Made by a program: the position numbers and the translations under genes
Assembly (NCBI GenBank): GCA_000310025.1
Contig: FN649727.1
Location: 7,596,483-7,660,482 of the forward strand
Direction: 5' to 3'
Source of the DNA: Ectocarpus siliculosus
Lineage: Eukaryota; Sar; Phaeophyceae; Ectocarpales; Ectocarpaceae
Length of the DNA stretch: 64,000 bases
Notes under the pieces: model-generated
The model's database searches: none
What the model was told of the DNA's origin: nothing
Seen by the model: only the letters and a program-made list of their open reading frames with translations
Shown here: in pieces, positions 1 to 10,800 of the stretch
Position numbering within the stretch: the stretch's first letter is position 1
How the letters are laid out: every line of letters begins with the position of its first letter

Positions 1-590
1 TTCGCGGGTTTTGTCTTTCTTTCACCGTTTTTCAGCTCGGTTTTCTCACGCGTTTCTCTGCTATCTCAGCTACCCTCCTCTCGGGTGTTTTTTCTTTCTT
101 TCACCGTTTCTCAACTCGGTTTCTCTCAAACGTTTCTCCGCTATCTCCGCTACCCTCTCTCAATTTTTCTTTCTTTCGCCGTATTTCAACTCGGTTTCTC
201 TCCAGTCTCCACTGTTTCACATTTTCCACTCGGTTTCTCGAGCGTTTTCTCCGCTATTTTCTGACGTTTCTCCGCTATCTCCGGTTTTCAGCTCGGTTTC
301 TTTTCTCGAGCGTTTTCTCCGCTATCTCAAATGTTTCAAGTGGATTTTTTCTCAACCGTTTCTCCGTTGTGTCAGCTATCCCTCTCTCAGGGTTGTTTCT
401 TTCACCGTTTTCAGCTCGGTTTTATCCGGCGTTTTTCTTCGCGTGTCTGGTTCCGATGTGCTTTACCCGTCTCTCCGGGTATCTCTTCTCGCCGTCTCTT
501 TCCACTCGGTTTTTCTCAAGCGTTTCTCTGCTATCTCGCCCTTTCCGCGGCTTTCTTTTTTCGCAATTCTTCCCTCTCAGTTCGCAGCCC
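1..590. repeat. Degenerate pyrimidine-rich minisatellite
   Basis: A degenerate tandem repeat whose core, CGTTTCTCCGCTATCTC or close variants, recurs about every 60-75 bp (for example near 48, 131, 256 and 310-330). It alternates with TTTCTTTCTTTCACCGTTT and CAGCTCGGTTT blocks. The strand is extremely poor in stops, so a reading frame runs through it into the gag-like ORF. The protein it would encode is Phe/Ser/Leu repeat and I do not regard it as coding. It could be an untranslated leader or part of an LTR of the retroelement that follows, but no matching downstream copy is visible in the window. Confidence 0.7.
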
Positions 591-597
591 TGTGGAC

Positions 598-1246
598 GGG
601 TTTGCTTACCAGTGTAAGCGGGCTCACGACTTTCGACGCCTCCGTCAAGCACCAGCGGGTGCTAGAGATCAAAACCAAGGTCCAGGAGCTAGCTAGGCTA
701 GCGGCTATGGACCCCGAGCTGACGGACGAACGCACGTTTGTCGACACGCTCGCCGTGGGTATTGATGCGGCGATGCAATGCGGCCGCCCGGATGCGGCCG
801 CGGTATGGGTACATGACAAACTCATGTCCCAAACCGAGGAGGGTCGTAAAACAGATCGTGGCCAGGTGGTAAAAGAGCTGTCGGCCATCACCAAGTTTCT
901 GGGGGGGCCCAAGCATTCCTCAGCTCCAGCCGGACCTTGGAGCCCACCCCCCATGCAGCCCATGGCCCTTACCCCGCATTTTGGGGGATATAGCCCCTAT
1001 GGTATGCAGCCACAGGGGGGGCACTATACCCCGAGCCGGGGACCCGGGGGGCGACACAGGGCCTCTGGCGGCCGCAGTAGCCGAGGGGGTGGCAGCGGGT
1101 TTAGCAGAAAGACCGCTTTGTGCAACACTTGCCACCGTGCCGGCAAGACCGGGGCAGATATCGAACACTCGTTCCGTGTCTGCCCCTTTGTCCAATGCCA
1201 TAAGTGCCATGGTCGGGGACACGTAATTCAGAATTGCCCCAACTAA
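598..1246 (+). CDS. Gag-like CCHC zinc-knuckle protein (retroelement)
   Basis: About 215 residues precede the TAA at 1246. The only good internal Met is at 706 (MDPELTDERTFVDTL). The frame is open further upstream, but only through the minisatellite, so I place the domain boundary near 598. The N-terminal part is helical and charged; the middle is Pro/Gly/Gln-rich; a Gly/Arg/Ser-rich patch follows. The C-terminus carries two zinc-binding motifs: a non-standard C-x2-C...H...C and a canonical C-x2-C-x4-H-x4-C knuckle (CHKCHGRGHVIQNC), the nucleic-acid-binding signature of retroelement Gag. In an intact element it would package RNA; here its partner pol is broken. A cellular CCHC protein is possible but less likely given the neighbouring pol debris. 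Confidence 0.55.
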
Positions 1247-1871
1247 ATAGTTAGTGATTCGCTGAGCGGTACGCGTTTCTCGTCTGTTGGTTTCCCGGTT
1301 CTCGTCGTTCGGGGGGCATCTGGATGTTCAGCGACACGGGACATGTTTCTCTCGTTTCTGCCAAGTTTTCGCGTTCAGTGGGTTTTCGGCCGTTTTTCGG
1401 TTTTTCGCCTCGGAGTTTCCTTCATTGGTGAAAGTTCGTTATCTATTGGTTCAATCCACCTTTCTTTCTTTCAGCTCGAGGTTCATAAGGGTTTTCTCAG
1501 CCCGATATGATAGCCTTTCCTTTTCGAATGCACGCTCCCACCCACGCATCATGCGCGTCGGAGGACGCGTCGCCCGACCACGTATTTCCGGTCCGATGGG
1601 CACCATGTGGACTCACCAATTTCACCGTCCTGACTGATATACTCTGTAACGATTCTCACATTTCGTCACGTGATCCCACATTACCTCCTGAAATTACTGG
1701 TCATACACATCTTTCTCGAGCACTCTCCCACGCCTCTGCACCTTTCCCTTTCTTGGTTTGGACTTTGGTCGGCGGTTGACGCGCGGATCGATTCATGTAG
1801 ATTTACACTGAAATCATCCTTAAACCTAGGTGAACGAAATTTCCACTTTGCGTGCTACTCTCCCCTAGCAT
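1247..1871. other. Spacer in retroelement remnant, nothing recognised
   Basis: About 600 bp between the gag-like and pol-like segments. Only short unlinked ORFs on both strands. No protease-like D[ST]G motif or other conserved block was seen. Confidence 0.4.
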
Positions 1872-2626
1872 ATGCGACATAAGTCACACACGTGCAGCCA
1901 ACAACATACGTTGGTTATGGCAAAACAAGCCCAGTTTTCCGACATCAGAGATTTTCTTCTACACATTTCATGCGTGTCACAGGTCGGATCGGGAGCAGCC
2001 TTGTTCCTCGCCGAGAGAGCCGCACGTACCGCACACATTCGCACACAGTTAGTGGGCGGGGACCTGATCAGTGCATCAGCGAAACAGTCAACCGTCGACC
2101 TCTCTAATATTCGGCGCCTTCAACAATCTCACTGCCTACCAGACCAAGCTAGGATGTGGGTGACGGACGATTTCGTTCCGGCTCACTTGCAAACAGCGAC
2201 TGAGTTCTGGCGGGACGAAATTTTACAGGATACTCCCGTTGGAGATCGCAATACCCTCTTGGGGGGGTCAAAGGGGTCAACGTTTACGACTTCGTAGACA
2301 CAAAGGCAACAGGCATTTTTCACGGTGCTTCGTACAACGGCGCTGACCTTACGTCAATACATCTGCCGAACCACGTTCCCGACGAACATGTATCATGGGT
2401 CACGAGCGAAGTCGCTAAGCTCGCAGCGACAGGTTGCGTTGCGAGATGGAAGGACGTCGCCGACGTTAGCGGATTCTCAAAACAGGAAATGAAGAAAGAG
2501 GCACGATTTAGGAATTCTCCAGACGTAAAGATCCAGAACAAAGGAGGAGGAAGAACACACTCTCACTTCCTTTTGTCAAACCTGTGCAAGACAGGAAAAC
2601 AGAGGAAAGGAGAGTCTCCTTTTTGA
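1872..2626 (+). pseudogene. Frameshifted pol-like fragment
   Basis: The first frame (1872-2297) encodes a helical segment (MAKQAQFSDIRDFLLHISC...FWRDEILQDTPVGDRNTLLG). Continuity is lost in the G-run at about 2262-2268, and the +1 frame continues with VNVYDFVDTKATGIFHGASY, then a HVSWVTSEVAKLAATGCVARW block, to a TGA at about 2625. That block resembles the stretch before the reverse-transcriptase fingers in DIRS-like and gypsy-like polyproteins. After SGFSK the expected proline/leucine-rich RT start is replaced by Lys/Arg-rich low-complexity sequence, so the element is truncated. No catalytic motif is present. Confidence 0.5.
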
Positions 2627-2715
2627 GACACCACCCACCCACCCAACGATTATTGGAATCTTTCTCGAATTTCTCTATTTCTATTTTCAGTCAATTTTTT
2701 CTCCGGAAAATACAA

Positions 2716-2822
2716 TCGTCGCGGATGGGAAAGAAATAAATATAGATCGCTGTATTATTACTGCTTGACAGGAAACAGGATTGTTTCCCATAGCCATATT
2801 TATTTCTTTCCATTCGCTACGA
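2716..2822. repeat. Short inverted repeat
   Basis: GGATGGGAAAGAAATAAATA near 2722-2745 is matched by an imperfect inverse copy at about 2793-2818. The ~27-bp arms surround a ~45-bp loop. It is the first of three foldback structures in a row and may be the end of a small MITE. Confidence 0.5.
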
Positions 2823-2925
2823 AGTGGCAACACCAACCCCTGCGGGAGGTGATGCCACTGTTTACATCCCATACTATCTGAGGAGAAGAACTGACTCGAA
2901 AATACTGATGTAATGTATGCGTTCT

Positions 2926-3415
2926 CAGACCACTTGCAACAGGACCCGCCGCACCAAAAAAAATTGCTCTGGGCGGAGGAGAGGTTTTGTGGGGGATATT
3001 TTCAAAAAATCATAACTTTTTGCCCCGGGATCGGATTTTCATACAACAATTTGCGTTCGATAGCTGACGAGCTGAAGTTTTTTCTGCGATTTTTGTTTGT
3101 TTGTTTTGGAAACGAGGCACAACGATAGTGTTATTCTTAAACGAAAATCAACCCTTTCCCCCGAACTAAATTTATATTTCTCGAACAGCCTGGGTTATTC
3201 AACAAAAACCCAAGATATTCGTCCCCCCGTTTTCCAAAAAACAAGGCAAAAACCGCCACAAAAACTTCAGCTCGTCAGCTATCCAACGCAATTTATTTTA
3301 TGAAAATCCGATCCCGGGGCAAAAAGTTATGATTTCTTGAAAATATCCCCCACAGAACCTCCCCTCCGCCCAGAGCAATTTTTTTGGTGCGGCGGGTCCT
3401 GTTGCAAGTGGTCTG
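2926..3415. repeat. Foldback element 1 (about 190-bp inverted arms)
   Basis: The left arm (2926-3116, starting CAGACCACTTGCAACAGGAC) is inversely repeated at 3221-3415 (ending GTCCTGTTGCAAGTGGTCTG), with a ~105-bp non-palindromic centre. Arm identity looks about 85-90%, including the shared GATCGGATTTTCATA and AGCTGACGAGCTGAAG blocks. There is no coding capacity. The structure is that of a foldback/snap-back MITE or a palindromic duplication. Confidence 0.8.
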
Positions 3416-3457
3416 CAGAGGGAGCGGAGGACTCCAGAATATCTGTAGTTGATTTCT

Positions 3458-3930
3458 CTTGACTTACTTGCGGACCCCTCGGGGCCAGTTTATTTGAGTG
3501 TACCTTTTTAGGGTAAGGTAACCTGTGACCGCGGGAATCGACCGCGTCAAGTGTTGGATCAGTATGGACATATCAAGGTACTGGGTAGAGAGAGAGAGAG
3601 GTGATCGGAACGGTTTTTAATGTGAAGACAACAACAACAACAACAATTCTAGAGGTCAGGTCAGGGGTTCGAATCCCGGCGTAAGCGAACTTTTCTTGCA
3701 AAGTGAGTTTTTCTCTCGCTTCCGCTCCTGGCCTAGTTAGTTGTTGTTGTTGCTGTTGTTGTTGCTGTCTTCACATTAAAAACCGTTCCATTCTCTCTGC
3801 TCAGTGCCTTCTTCTGTCCGTCTACAGTCTAACACTTGACGGGGTCGATTCCCGTGGTCACAGGCTAACTTACCCAAAAAAGGTATTCGAAAATAAAATG
3901 GACCCGAGGATCCGCAAGCCAATAAAAGTC
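3458..3930. repeat. Foldback element 2 with tRNA-like B-box centre
   Basis: The left arm (about 3458-3657) and right arm (about 3725-3930) are imperfect inverse copies. Both carry CTTGCGG...CTCGGG, ...GGTAA..T...CCTGTGACC, a GGGAATCGACC block and AACGGTTTTTAATGTGAAGACA followed by a CAA/CAG trinucleotide run. The ~65-bp centre contains GGGGTTCGAATCCCGGCG, which matches the Pol III B-box consensus GGTTCGANTCC, and the arms carry a second B-box-like GGTCGATTCCC. No A-box or tRNA acceptor stem pairs with these, so I do not call a tRNA. An inverted pair of tRNA-derived SINE fragments is the simplest reading. Confidence 0.7.
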
Positions 3931-4011
3931 AGCGACAGATAGTCTAGGCCATTCCGCTCACCTCTACACGCTATGCGAGTACACGCTATGTGAGAGGTTG
4001 ACCCTAGATTG

Positions 4012-4175
4012 AAAAAGATCGAAAAAAGAAAAAAAAGAAAAAGAAATGAATAGAGCAGATGGAGAGAAGCAAAGGGAAAGAGAAAGACACAGACAGAGAA
4101 AGACACACACACCTTACCGACAAACAACAAACAAACAAACAGAACAATAAAAAACAACACAAGGCAAAGCGGGCC
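4012..4175. repeat. Purine-rich low-complexity stretch
   Basis: An A/G-dominated stretch (GAAAAAAGAAAAAAAGAAAAAG, AGAGAAAGACACA-like runs, AAC/AAACA repeats) immediately left of the duplicated exon copy. It gives spurious hydrophobic ORFs on the minus strand. It may mark the left edge of the segmental duplication, which begins near 4176. Confidence 0.5.
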
Positions 4176-4293
4176 ACCACCACATCTATCACCGTACACA
4201 ACCAGATTATCGGTGCCCTTGCTACGCAATAGAACAACGAAGCACGATAAATTTCACTAGAAACGGCGCAACACTCGAGCGACGGCATGCCCA

Positions 4294-5410
4294 TCACCCA
4301 TCCTCGCGCAACCTTCGATTAGGTTCAGGCTTTTCCGACACGGAGACCTGTTGCATCATCATCACCGATTTCACGACGCAGGAGACCGGGGTTTCGTTCG
4401 ATGTTGCACGCGCCCTCAACCCGGAAAAAAAGCTCAAGAACGCCTTGTCTTCCTCCATAACTCTGTTCTTCCTGGATGTGTAGCAGAGGCCAACCACCTC
4501 GACTGAAATAGCGAGAAACATCAACACGTGGCCTGCCACAAGCACTCCAGCGTAAGCCTGTTTACTCTGACTGCGTTCGTGGGATGCATCCACCTTGAGC
4601 AACAACAGGTCGAACATGCTCAGGAACACAACTGCCTGACCCCCACGCGAAAGCCACATGTCGAACTCAAATAAATGTGTATGGGGACAAAATATCGAAA
4701 ACCGCGAAGAAAAAGACGGCAATCAAAATGGTGTCCGCACTCGATTACCTCGTAATAGAAGCGCTCGGGTTTGTACTCCTCCCACAGGCTGGCAATCGGC
4801 TGAGCTCCCGCCTTGTCTGCACTGGCATTGGCCAAAATATCACGATGTTGAAACAACAGAATGGCGTACAGGAGGGGGATGCCCACTGGGTACACAACGA
4901 CCATGACGCCTGCATACACTTGAAGAGCCAGGTGTTTGGAAGTCGTGCACAAAATCCTGTAGTCGGCCCGGAGGTAGTTGTTGCCGTCGTCAAGGGAGTC
5001 ACAAGCGAACGTTTGGAACACCATTGATGATACCGAGGAGTACACCAAAAACGTCACGAAGAGCAAAACCGTTACGTGCTTGTGACGTATAATTTCTATA
5101 ATAGCGTGGCCGGCCGTGGCGTTCCTACGTAACGCGACCAAGTACGTCGAAGCCAGCATCCCAATCGCAAGCAAAGGCGCGATTGTACTGACAAGGAGCC
5201 GATCGTGGAAGTCGATGCCAGACCACAAGCACCCGGCAGAAATCATGGAACCAAGGTCGACGTTGATGACGTCGATAGCGCTCAGAAAGTCCTGGTACAC
5301 GCGCGGGTAGGTGACGTTGGCTGCGGCTGCGAACTGCCCGGGAAACCACGCAGGACAACATCGGACCACACGCAATGGGAGGGTTTGACATGAGACAGTA
5401 CTAGTTGTCT
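4294..5410 (-). pseudogene. Broken duplicate of last exon of beta-helix/TM gene
   Basis: This segment is a >95% identical direct duplicate of the last exon (13158-14264) of the gene at 13-18 kb. Homology runs from about 4176 to 5414, including ~115 bp of 3' flank, and stops within a few bases upstream of the exon's splice acceptor. Relative to the 13-kb copy it lacks 65 bp near 4733, which shifts the frame inside the fourth predicted membrane helix after ...YYEVIECG, and it has a small insertion near 4670. Two fragments result: 4620-5410 (N-terminal half) and 4294-4722 (C-terminal half). None of the four upstream exons is present, so it has no signal peptide, beta-helix or Cys-rich part. It lacks the 11-bp insertion that truncates the C-terminus of the 13-kb copy, so its C-terminal tail (ending RLREDG) may be the older form. 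Confidence 0.85.
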
Positions 5411-5414
5411 GGCA

Positions 5415-6500
5415 ATTAGCACTTCTTGGTATTGTCAACACGTCGGCACAGGCGGTTACAAATGGCACACGAAGTTCTGAGAAAATAAAGGCGGTCGGCA
5501 GCAACTACGGGAAAGAGTTGCAGGAGAGAAGTGTCGAAATGTGGGTAATTGATTTGGGACGGATGTCGAATGAAACGGTCTGTTGGGGGTAAAGAGAGGA
5601 TCATTTCAGGACAAATACAAAATATGGTAAACAGCTCCACCTGTGTACGTTGTCGGTCGTATGTTGAGGAAGTCAGCAATAGACTTGAACAACATCAAGC
5701 TGCCGAGAACGTTTTCCGTCAACGGGGGGTGATCTTGCCCGTCCAAGATTCCTTCAGGGTGGTCGAAGGCTGTTACAGGCGGGTTGGTTGCCGTGGGGGC
5801 GTACGAATGCCTAGGGCGAACGGAGTAACGCGCACGTCATTGGTACGTTGTTAGGAAATTCCACTCGAGTAGGGGAGTGCATCTATGACAAAAGGAATAT
5901 TACCTCCGAAGTACTCATTGGTGCGTTGCTAGGAAATACTCGAGGGGGGTGCTTCGATGACAAATGCGACAATTTATCTGCTTCGCTTGCTTGGTAGAAA
6001 CGGGTTGGTTCTGTCTGTCTTTCTCCCTGGATTGAGCCCTAGCCGCAGCTGATGTGGCTTTTGCCTAAGCGACTTGTCGATTCTGTCTCGAACGAGCCGA
6101 GGTCGTTGTTGATGTGGCTTTTGCGCAATCGCCCACACTTTTTGACAAATGTGAACCGCTTCCATGACCGTCGTTGTGGGCCACCTCTTGATCCAAATCT
6201 CACCCAAGCTGTGTAGGTGTTACGTCAGTCATAAGTATATCGACGCTCCACAACTAACGATATGGCACCCGCATCTATAGCCATCCTCAAAAGGTTCGGC
6301 TCCCGCCTTATCGTGCAAAACTGAGTACCAAATGAAGTCGGACACAGGAAGAGCTGGGAGGTGTTTCACGGTGGAAGCGATATCAGACACTACATCCGTG
6401 TCCGAGGATATTGTGTTGGCAACATGCTTCACCGATTTTGCCACAACGTTCCACGCCCGGGTTTCCAGGCCAACCGCCTAACGGCTGCGGAAACATCTTT
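5415..6500. other. No supported gene; short tandem duplication at 5838-5970
   Basis: Only short unlinked ORFs. One visible structure is an imperfect ~82-bp tandem duplication: TCATTGGTACGTTGTTAGGA at about 5838 and TCATTGGTGCGTTGCTAGGA at about 5920, each followed by a CTCGAG and GATGACAAA block. A 15-bp motif, TGATGTGGCTTTTGC, recurs at about 6049 and 6110. Confidence 0.5.
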
Positions 6501-6506
6501 TCTGAA

Positions 6507-7621
6507 GGAAGTCCTAAACAGAAGGACGACAAGATCGGGTCAGGGGACTCGTTGGGAGAAGACGCCGACGATTCGGGTGACGAGATCGGGGACGCGCAAG
6601 CCGACCCACATGGTAAGATCGAGGCTGCGCTAATTGCAGAGGCCTCAACTGTTGACTTGATCCAGACGTCTCGTCTATCTCACGAAATGTTGCTCGACGT
6701 AGACGTATGCCGCAGATGAACGACCGAGCCGTGGTGTGCAACACGGCCAGCTCTTTGGTCACAGTACCCGATACGAGCGACGCGCCTACGTGCCGAAACC
6801 GGCACCTGTATGGATCATCCCGAGGGTGTCTATGGAGAGCGTATCCGTCGGGCACCCACCATCCATCGTGCAAACCTCCTTTGTCCAGTAACCATCGTCT
6901 GATCGTAACCTGGTCTTTCTGCGTTTAGTTCCTGTAACCGCGGACGTTATGGTTGTATTGCAGCTGGCCTCGAAAGCGACGACTCAGAGGGCGTCGACGA
7001 CGGCTCGGCCGATAAACCCTCCTGGAACATATCCGGACCTGCGTCGCTGCCATGCTGCCATGGAGGAATCCCACTGAATCGTCTACGAGACACCCGAGTC
7101 GACGGCTTCAATGCAGCTAATTCTTCGATCCAGAACGCATCGAAGGATGGGGACAGCAACGTGGTTCCTGCACTCGTGTGGGGTGCCCCATGCCAACAGC
7201 CAGTAGGCATTTGGAAGGGTATATGAGTTGATATGCATTCATGGTTTTGTGTATAGATTCCTTCGGTAGTTCTCTCACTGCCCTAGGCCTCGACATACGA
7301 GAGCAACGACAGACGCCTTGACGTGGTCGCCCAGGACGCCCCGAGTCACCGTTTGCGTTTCGTTCCCACGCGCTTGGACTTGTACGGCTAGTTGATACAC
7401 CTTTCCGACTGCTAACTATGTCCTGCTTCCTAACCATGTCGTCGCCCTGCCATATTGCTCAAAGAGCTTGCAGTAGTAGACGTCTGCCACGACGACACCT
7501 GCTGCAACGACACCACGCTCATCAAACAAGCCCTCAAGACGCACCCCATCGAGGAACCCGCGACTAGCGATAAGCCCAGGAGCGCAAAGGGGAAGGGCGG
7601 ACAGACCAAACACAAACGCTG
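6507..7621 (+). CDS. Possible degenerate multi-exon gene, unrecognised
   Basis: Three open stretches look more protein-like than background but cannot be joined with confidence. At about 6507-6717 is an acidic segment (DSLGEDADDSGDEIGDAQAD) followed by a helical one (IEAALIAEASTVDLIQTS). At about 6956-7231, after the possible acceptor TATTGCAG, is GLESDDSEGVDDGSADKPSW and onward. At about 7444-7621 is AILLKELAVVDVCHDD... ending in a basic tail GKGGQTKHKR and TGA. Acidic and basic compositional blocks suggest a nuclear or retroelement-derived protein. I recognise no domain, and this may be a decayed gene or chance. Confidence 0.2.
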
Positions 7622-7774
7622 AAGTGATGCACGTTGCTAACGTATAGCTTCATACTCTGCAGCCCTGTTGTTCCTGCATTTCAGCGGGGTGTTTGTCCCT
7701 GTTTCATGGGGGCTGGAGCCGGGTAGCAACCCTAGGCTATTTCGTATCCTTGCATCCTTCTAGCAGCCAGTGTT

Positions 7775-7865
7775 GGGGGTTCGAATACTGGCGAGAGCGA
7801 GTTTCTCTCGAAAACGTGATTTTCTCTCTCGGTTTCAGTCCTGGTTTTGGAAAGCCGTAGTTGGC
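7775..7865 (+). repeat. B-box repeat related to centre of foldback 2
   Basis: GGGGGTTCGAATACTGGCGA near 7790, followed by CTCTC-rich sequence and TCCTGGTTTTGG, parallels 3668-3730 (GGGGTTCGAATCCCGGCGTA, then CTCTC-rich, then TCCTGGCC). Two copies of a short repeat with a Pol III B-box-like core imply a dispersed tRNA-derived family. Confidence 0.45.
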
Positions 7866-10800
7866 ATGTACACTTCCGCGACTTCCGTGGAATGACCCAA
7901 GGCGCTTCCACGACTTCGACTAAAGGAATTTCATCCATCCAACACTGTTTCACACACGAAACCTGGTACCAGCTTCTGTGGAAGCCGATTTCACTTCAAC
8001 GTCTTCTGTAGAACAACCCCAGGCGCTTCAGCGGCTTCCACCAAGGGCGTTTCACCTCGCACCATTTGGCTAATTACGCCTCTTACCAGCTTCCATGCAA
8101 GTTGATTTCACTTCCGCCACTTCCGTGGAATTAACCCAAGGCGCTTCCGCGGCTTCGACCAAAGGCTTTTCACCTCACACCGTTTGACACGAGACACCTC
8201 TTGCTACCTTTCGTGCATGTTGATTCACTTACACGACTACCGTAGAACGACCCAAGGCGCTTTTACGAATTCCACCGCTGCCATTCCATCTACCGCATTT
8301 CACAAGTGGCACCTCTTGCAAGCTTCAGTTGAAGTCGATTTCTCTCCAGCGAATGCCGTACAATGACCCCAGGCGCTTCCACGACTTCCACCAAAGTCAT
8401 TTCACCAAACACTATTTCACAAATGACACCTCGTGCCAGCGTCCATGGAAGTCGATTCCACTTTCACCACGTCCGTAGAACGACTCCAGGCGCTTCTACG
8501 ACTTCCACCGATGGCATTTAATCGAATACTCTTACCTCGTACCAACTTCCTGGAAGTCGATTTCACTTTCACGACTTCTTTACAATGACCCCAGGCGCTT
8601 CCACGACTTGAACCATCGGTATTTCATCCAACACTGTTTGCAAAATGTCACCTTGTCCCAGCTTTCGTTATCGATTTCGCTTCGACCATCTCCGTAGACC
8701 AACCCCAGCCGCTTCCTCGACTTCCACCAAAAGGCATTTCACCTCACATTATTTGACAAGTGGAACCTCTCGCCAGCTTCCGTGCGAGCGATTTCACTTC
8801 CACAACTTCCGTAGAACGACCCAGGCGCTTCCACGACTTCGACCACAGGCATTTCATACAGCACCATAGGGTAAATGACATCTCGGTCCAGCTTCCGTGG
8901 TCTATTTCGCTTGCACGACTTCCGTAGAACAACCCCAGGGGCTTCCACGACTTCCACCAAAGGTATTTTATTCAACACTATTTGACAAATGCCACGTTGT
9001 GCCAGCTTCCGTGGCAGTCGATCTCACTTTTACGACGTCCGTACGAAAACCCCAGGCGCTCCCACGACGTCTACCAAAGGCTTTTTACCTCACACTTTTC
9101 GACGAATCAAACCTCTTGCCAGCTTCCGTGCAAGTCGATTTCACTTCCAAGACTTCAGCAGAACGACCCCAGGTGCTTCCACGACATGCACCAAAGGTAT
9201 TTCGTATGGCACCATAGGACAAATGACACATCGTGCCAGCTTCCGTGGAAGCTGATTTCACTCCAAGGACTTCCGTAGAATGACCCCAGGCGCTTCACGA
9301 CTTCCACCATAGGAATTTCATCCAACACTATTTGACAAATGATACCTCGTCCGACCTTCCGTCCAAGATTATTTCACTTTCACGTCTTCCGTAGAACGAC
9401 GCCTGGCGCTTCCACGACTTACACCAAAGGCATTTCATCCAACACTGTTTCACAAATGACACCTCGTATCAGCTTCCGCGGAAGTCGTCGTCACTTCCAT
9501 GACATAGGTAAAACCACCCCAGGCGCTTCCATGATTTCGGCCAAAGGCATTTAACCTACCGCAATTTGACAATTGACATCTCGTACCAGCTTCCGTGGAA
9601 AGCGATTTCACTTCTATGACTGCCGTCGATGGATCCCAGGCGTTTCCACGACTTACACCAACGGAATTCCACCTGACACTATTTGAAAATGACACCTCGT
9701 GCCAGCTTCCGTGAAAGTCTATTTCACTTCAAAGAAATCCGTAGAACGACCCCAGGTCCTCCCAAGACTTCCACCGAACGCATTTCATCCAACACTATTT
9801 GACTAATGACACCTCGTCCCAGCTTCCGTAAAGGTTGATTTCACTTTCACGTCTTCAGTAGAACGACCCCAGGCGCTTCCACAACTTGCACCAAAGGCAT
9901 TTCATCCAACACTGTTTCACAAATGACACCTCGTATCAGCTTCCCCGGAAGTCGTCGTCACTTCCACGACATAGGTAAAACCACCCCAGGCGCTTCCATG
10001 ATCTCGGCCAAAGGCATTTAACCTGCCGCAATTTGACAATTGACATCTCGTACCAGCTTCCGTGGAAAGCGATTTCACTTCTATGACTGCCGTCGATGGA
10101 TCCCAGGCGCTTCCACGACTTACACCAACGGAATTCCACCTGACACTATTTGAAAATGACACCACTTGCGAGCTTCCGTGCAAGTTAATGTCACTGGCAC
10201 GACTTCCGGAGAATGCCCCCAGGCGCTTCCACGACTTCCACCGAAGGTATTTCACCACACACTGGTTGACGAATGACACCTCGTGTCAGCTTCCGTGGAA
10301 GTCGATTTCACTCCCACGTCTTCCGTAGAACGACCCCAGGCGCTTCCACGACTTACACAAAAGGCATTTCATCCAACACTGGTTCACAAATGACACCTCG
10401 TCCGAGCTCTCGCGGAAGTCGATTTCACTACCACGACTTCCGTAGAACAACCCCAGGCGCTTCCACGATCTCGACCAAAGCCATTTCACCTGCCGCTGTT
10501 TGACAAAATGACATCTGAAATGACATCTCGTGCCTGCTTCCGTGGAAGTCGATTTCACGTCGATGACTGCCGTAGAATGATCCCATGTGCTTCCACGACT
10601 TCTACCAAAGGCATTTCACCCGACACTTTTTGAAAAATAACATCACTTGCGAGCTTCCTTGAGTTGATTTCACTCGCACAACTTCCGTAGAATGACCCCG
10701 GGCGCTTCCACGACTTGTACTGGAAGCGTTTCATTCAACACTGGTTGATGAAGTAAGCCCCAGGCCAGATTTCGTGGAACACGATCTCACTTCGACGACT

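Larger units (their letters stand above)
571..2626 (+). mobile_element. Retrotransposon remnant (gag-like + truncated pol-like)
   Basis: A gag-like ORF with a C-terminal zinc knuckle (about 598-1246) is followed about 0.6 kb later by a pol-like segment (1872-2626). The pol-like piece resembles the region just before the reverse-transcriptase palm of DIRS/Ngaro-type or related retroelements. It is frameshifted in a G-run near 2262-2268 and ends before any YxDD motif. No LTRs, protease, RNase H or integrase/recombinase were found, so this is a dead fragment. Assignment to the DIRS group is inference from the style of the HV.WV..EV..L...GCV..W block. Confidence 0.55.

Noticed and set aside
11-597. 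N-terminal half of the 411-aa ORF as coding sequence
   Set aside because: It is a translation of a pyrimidine minisatellite that lacks stops; the composition is periodic F/S/L with no domain.
3661-3700. tRNA gene suggested by GGGGTTCGAATCCC
   Set aside because: The T-arm-like sequence has no D-arm, anticodon arm or acceptor stem at the expected distances; it is the loop of a foldback.
4620-5504. 294-aa membrane protein gene at 4.6-5.5 kb
   Set aside because: It is the frameshifted duplicate of the 13-kb last exon. Its first ~30 residues come from non-homologous sequence upstream of the acceptor, and its last ~35 are out of frame.
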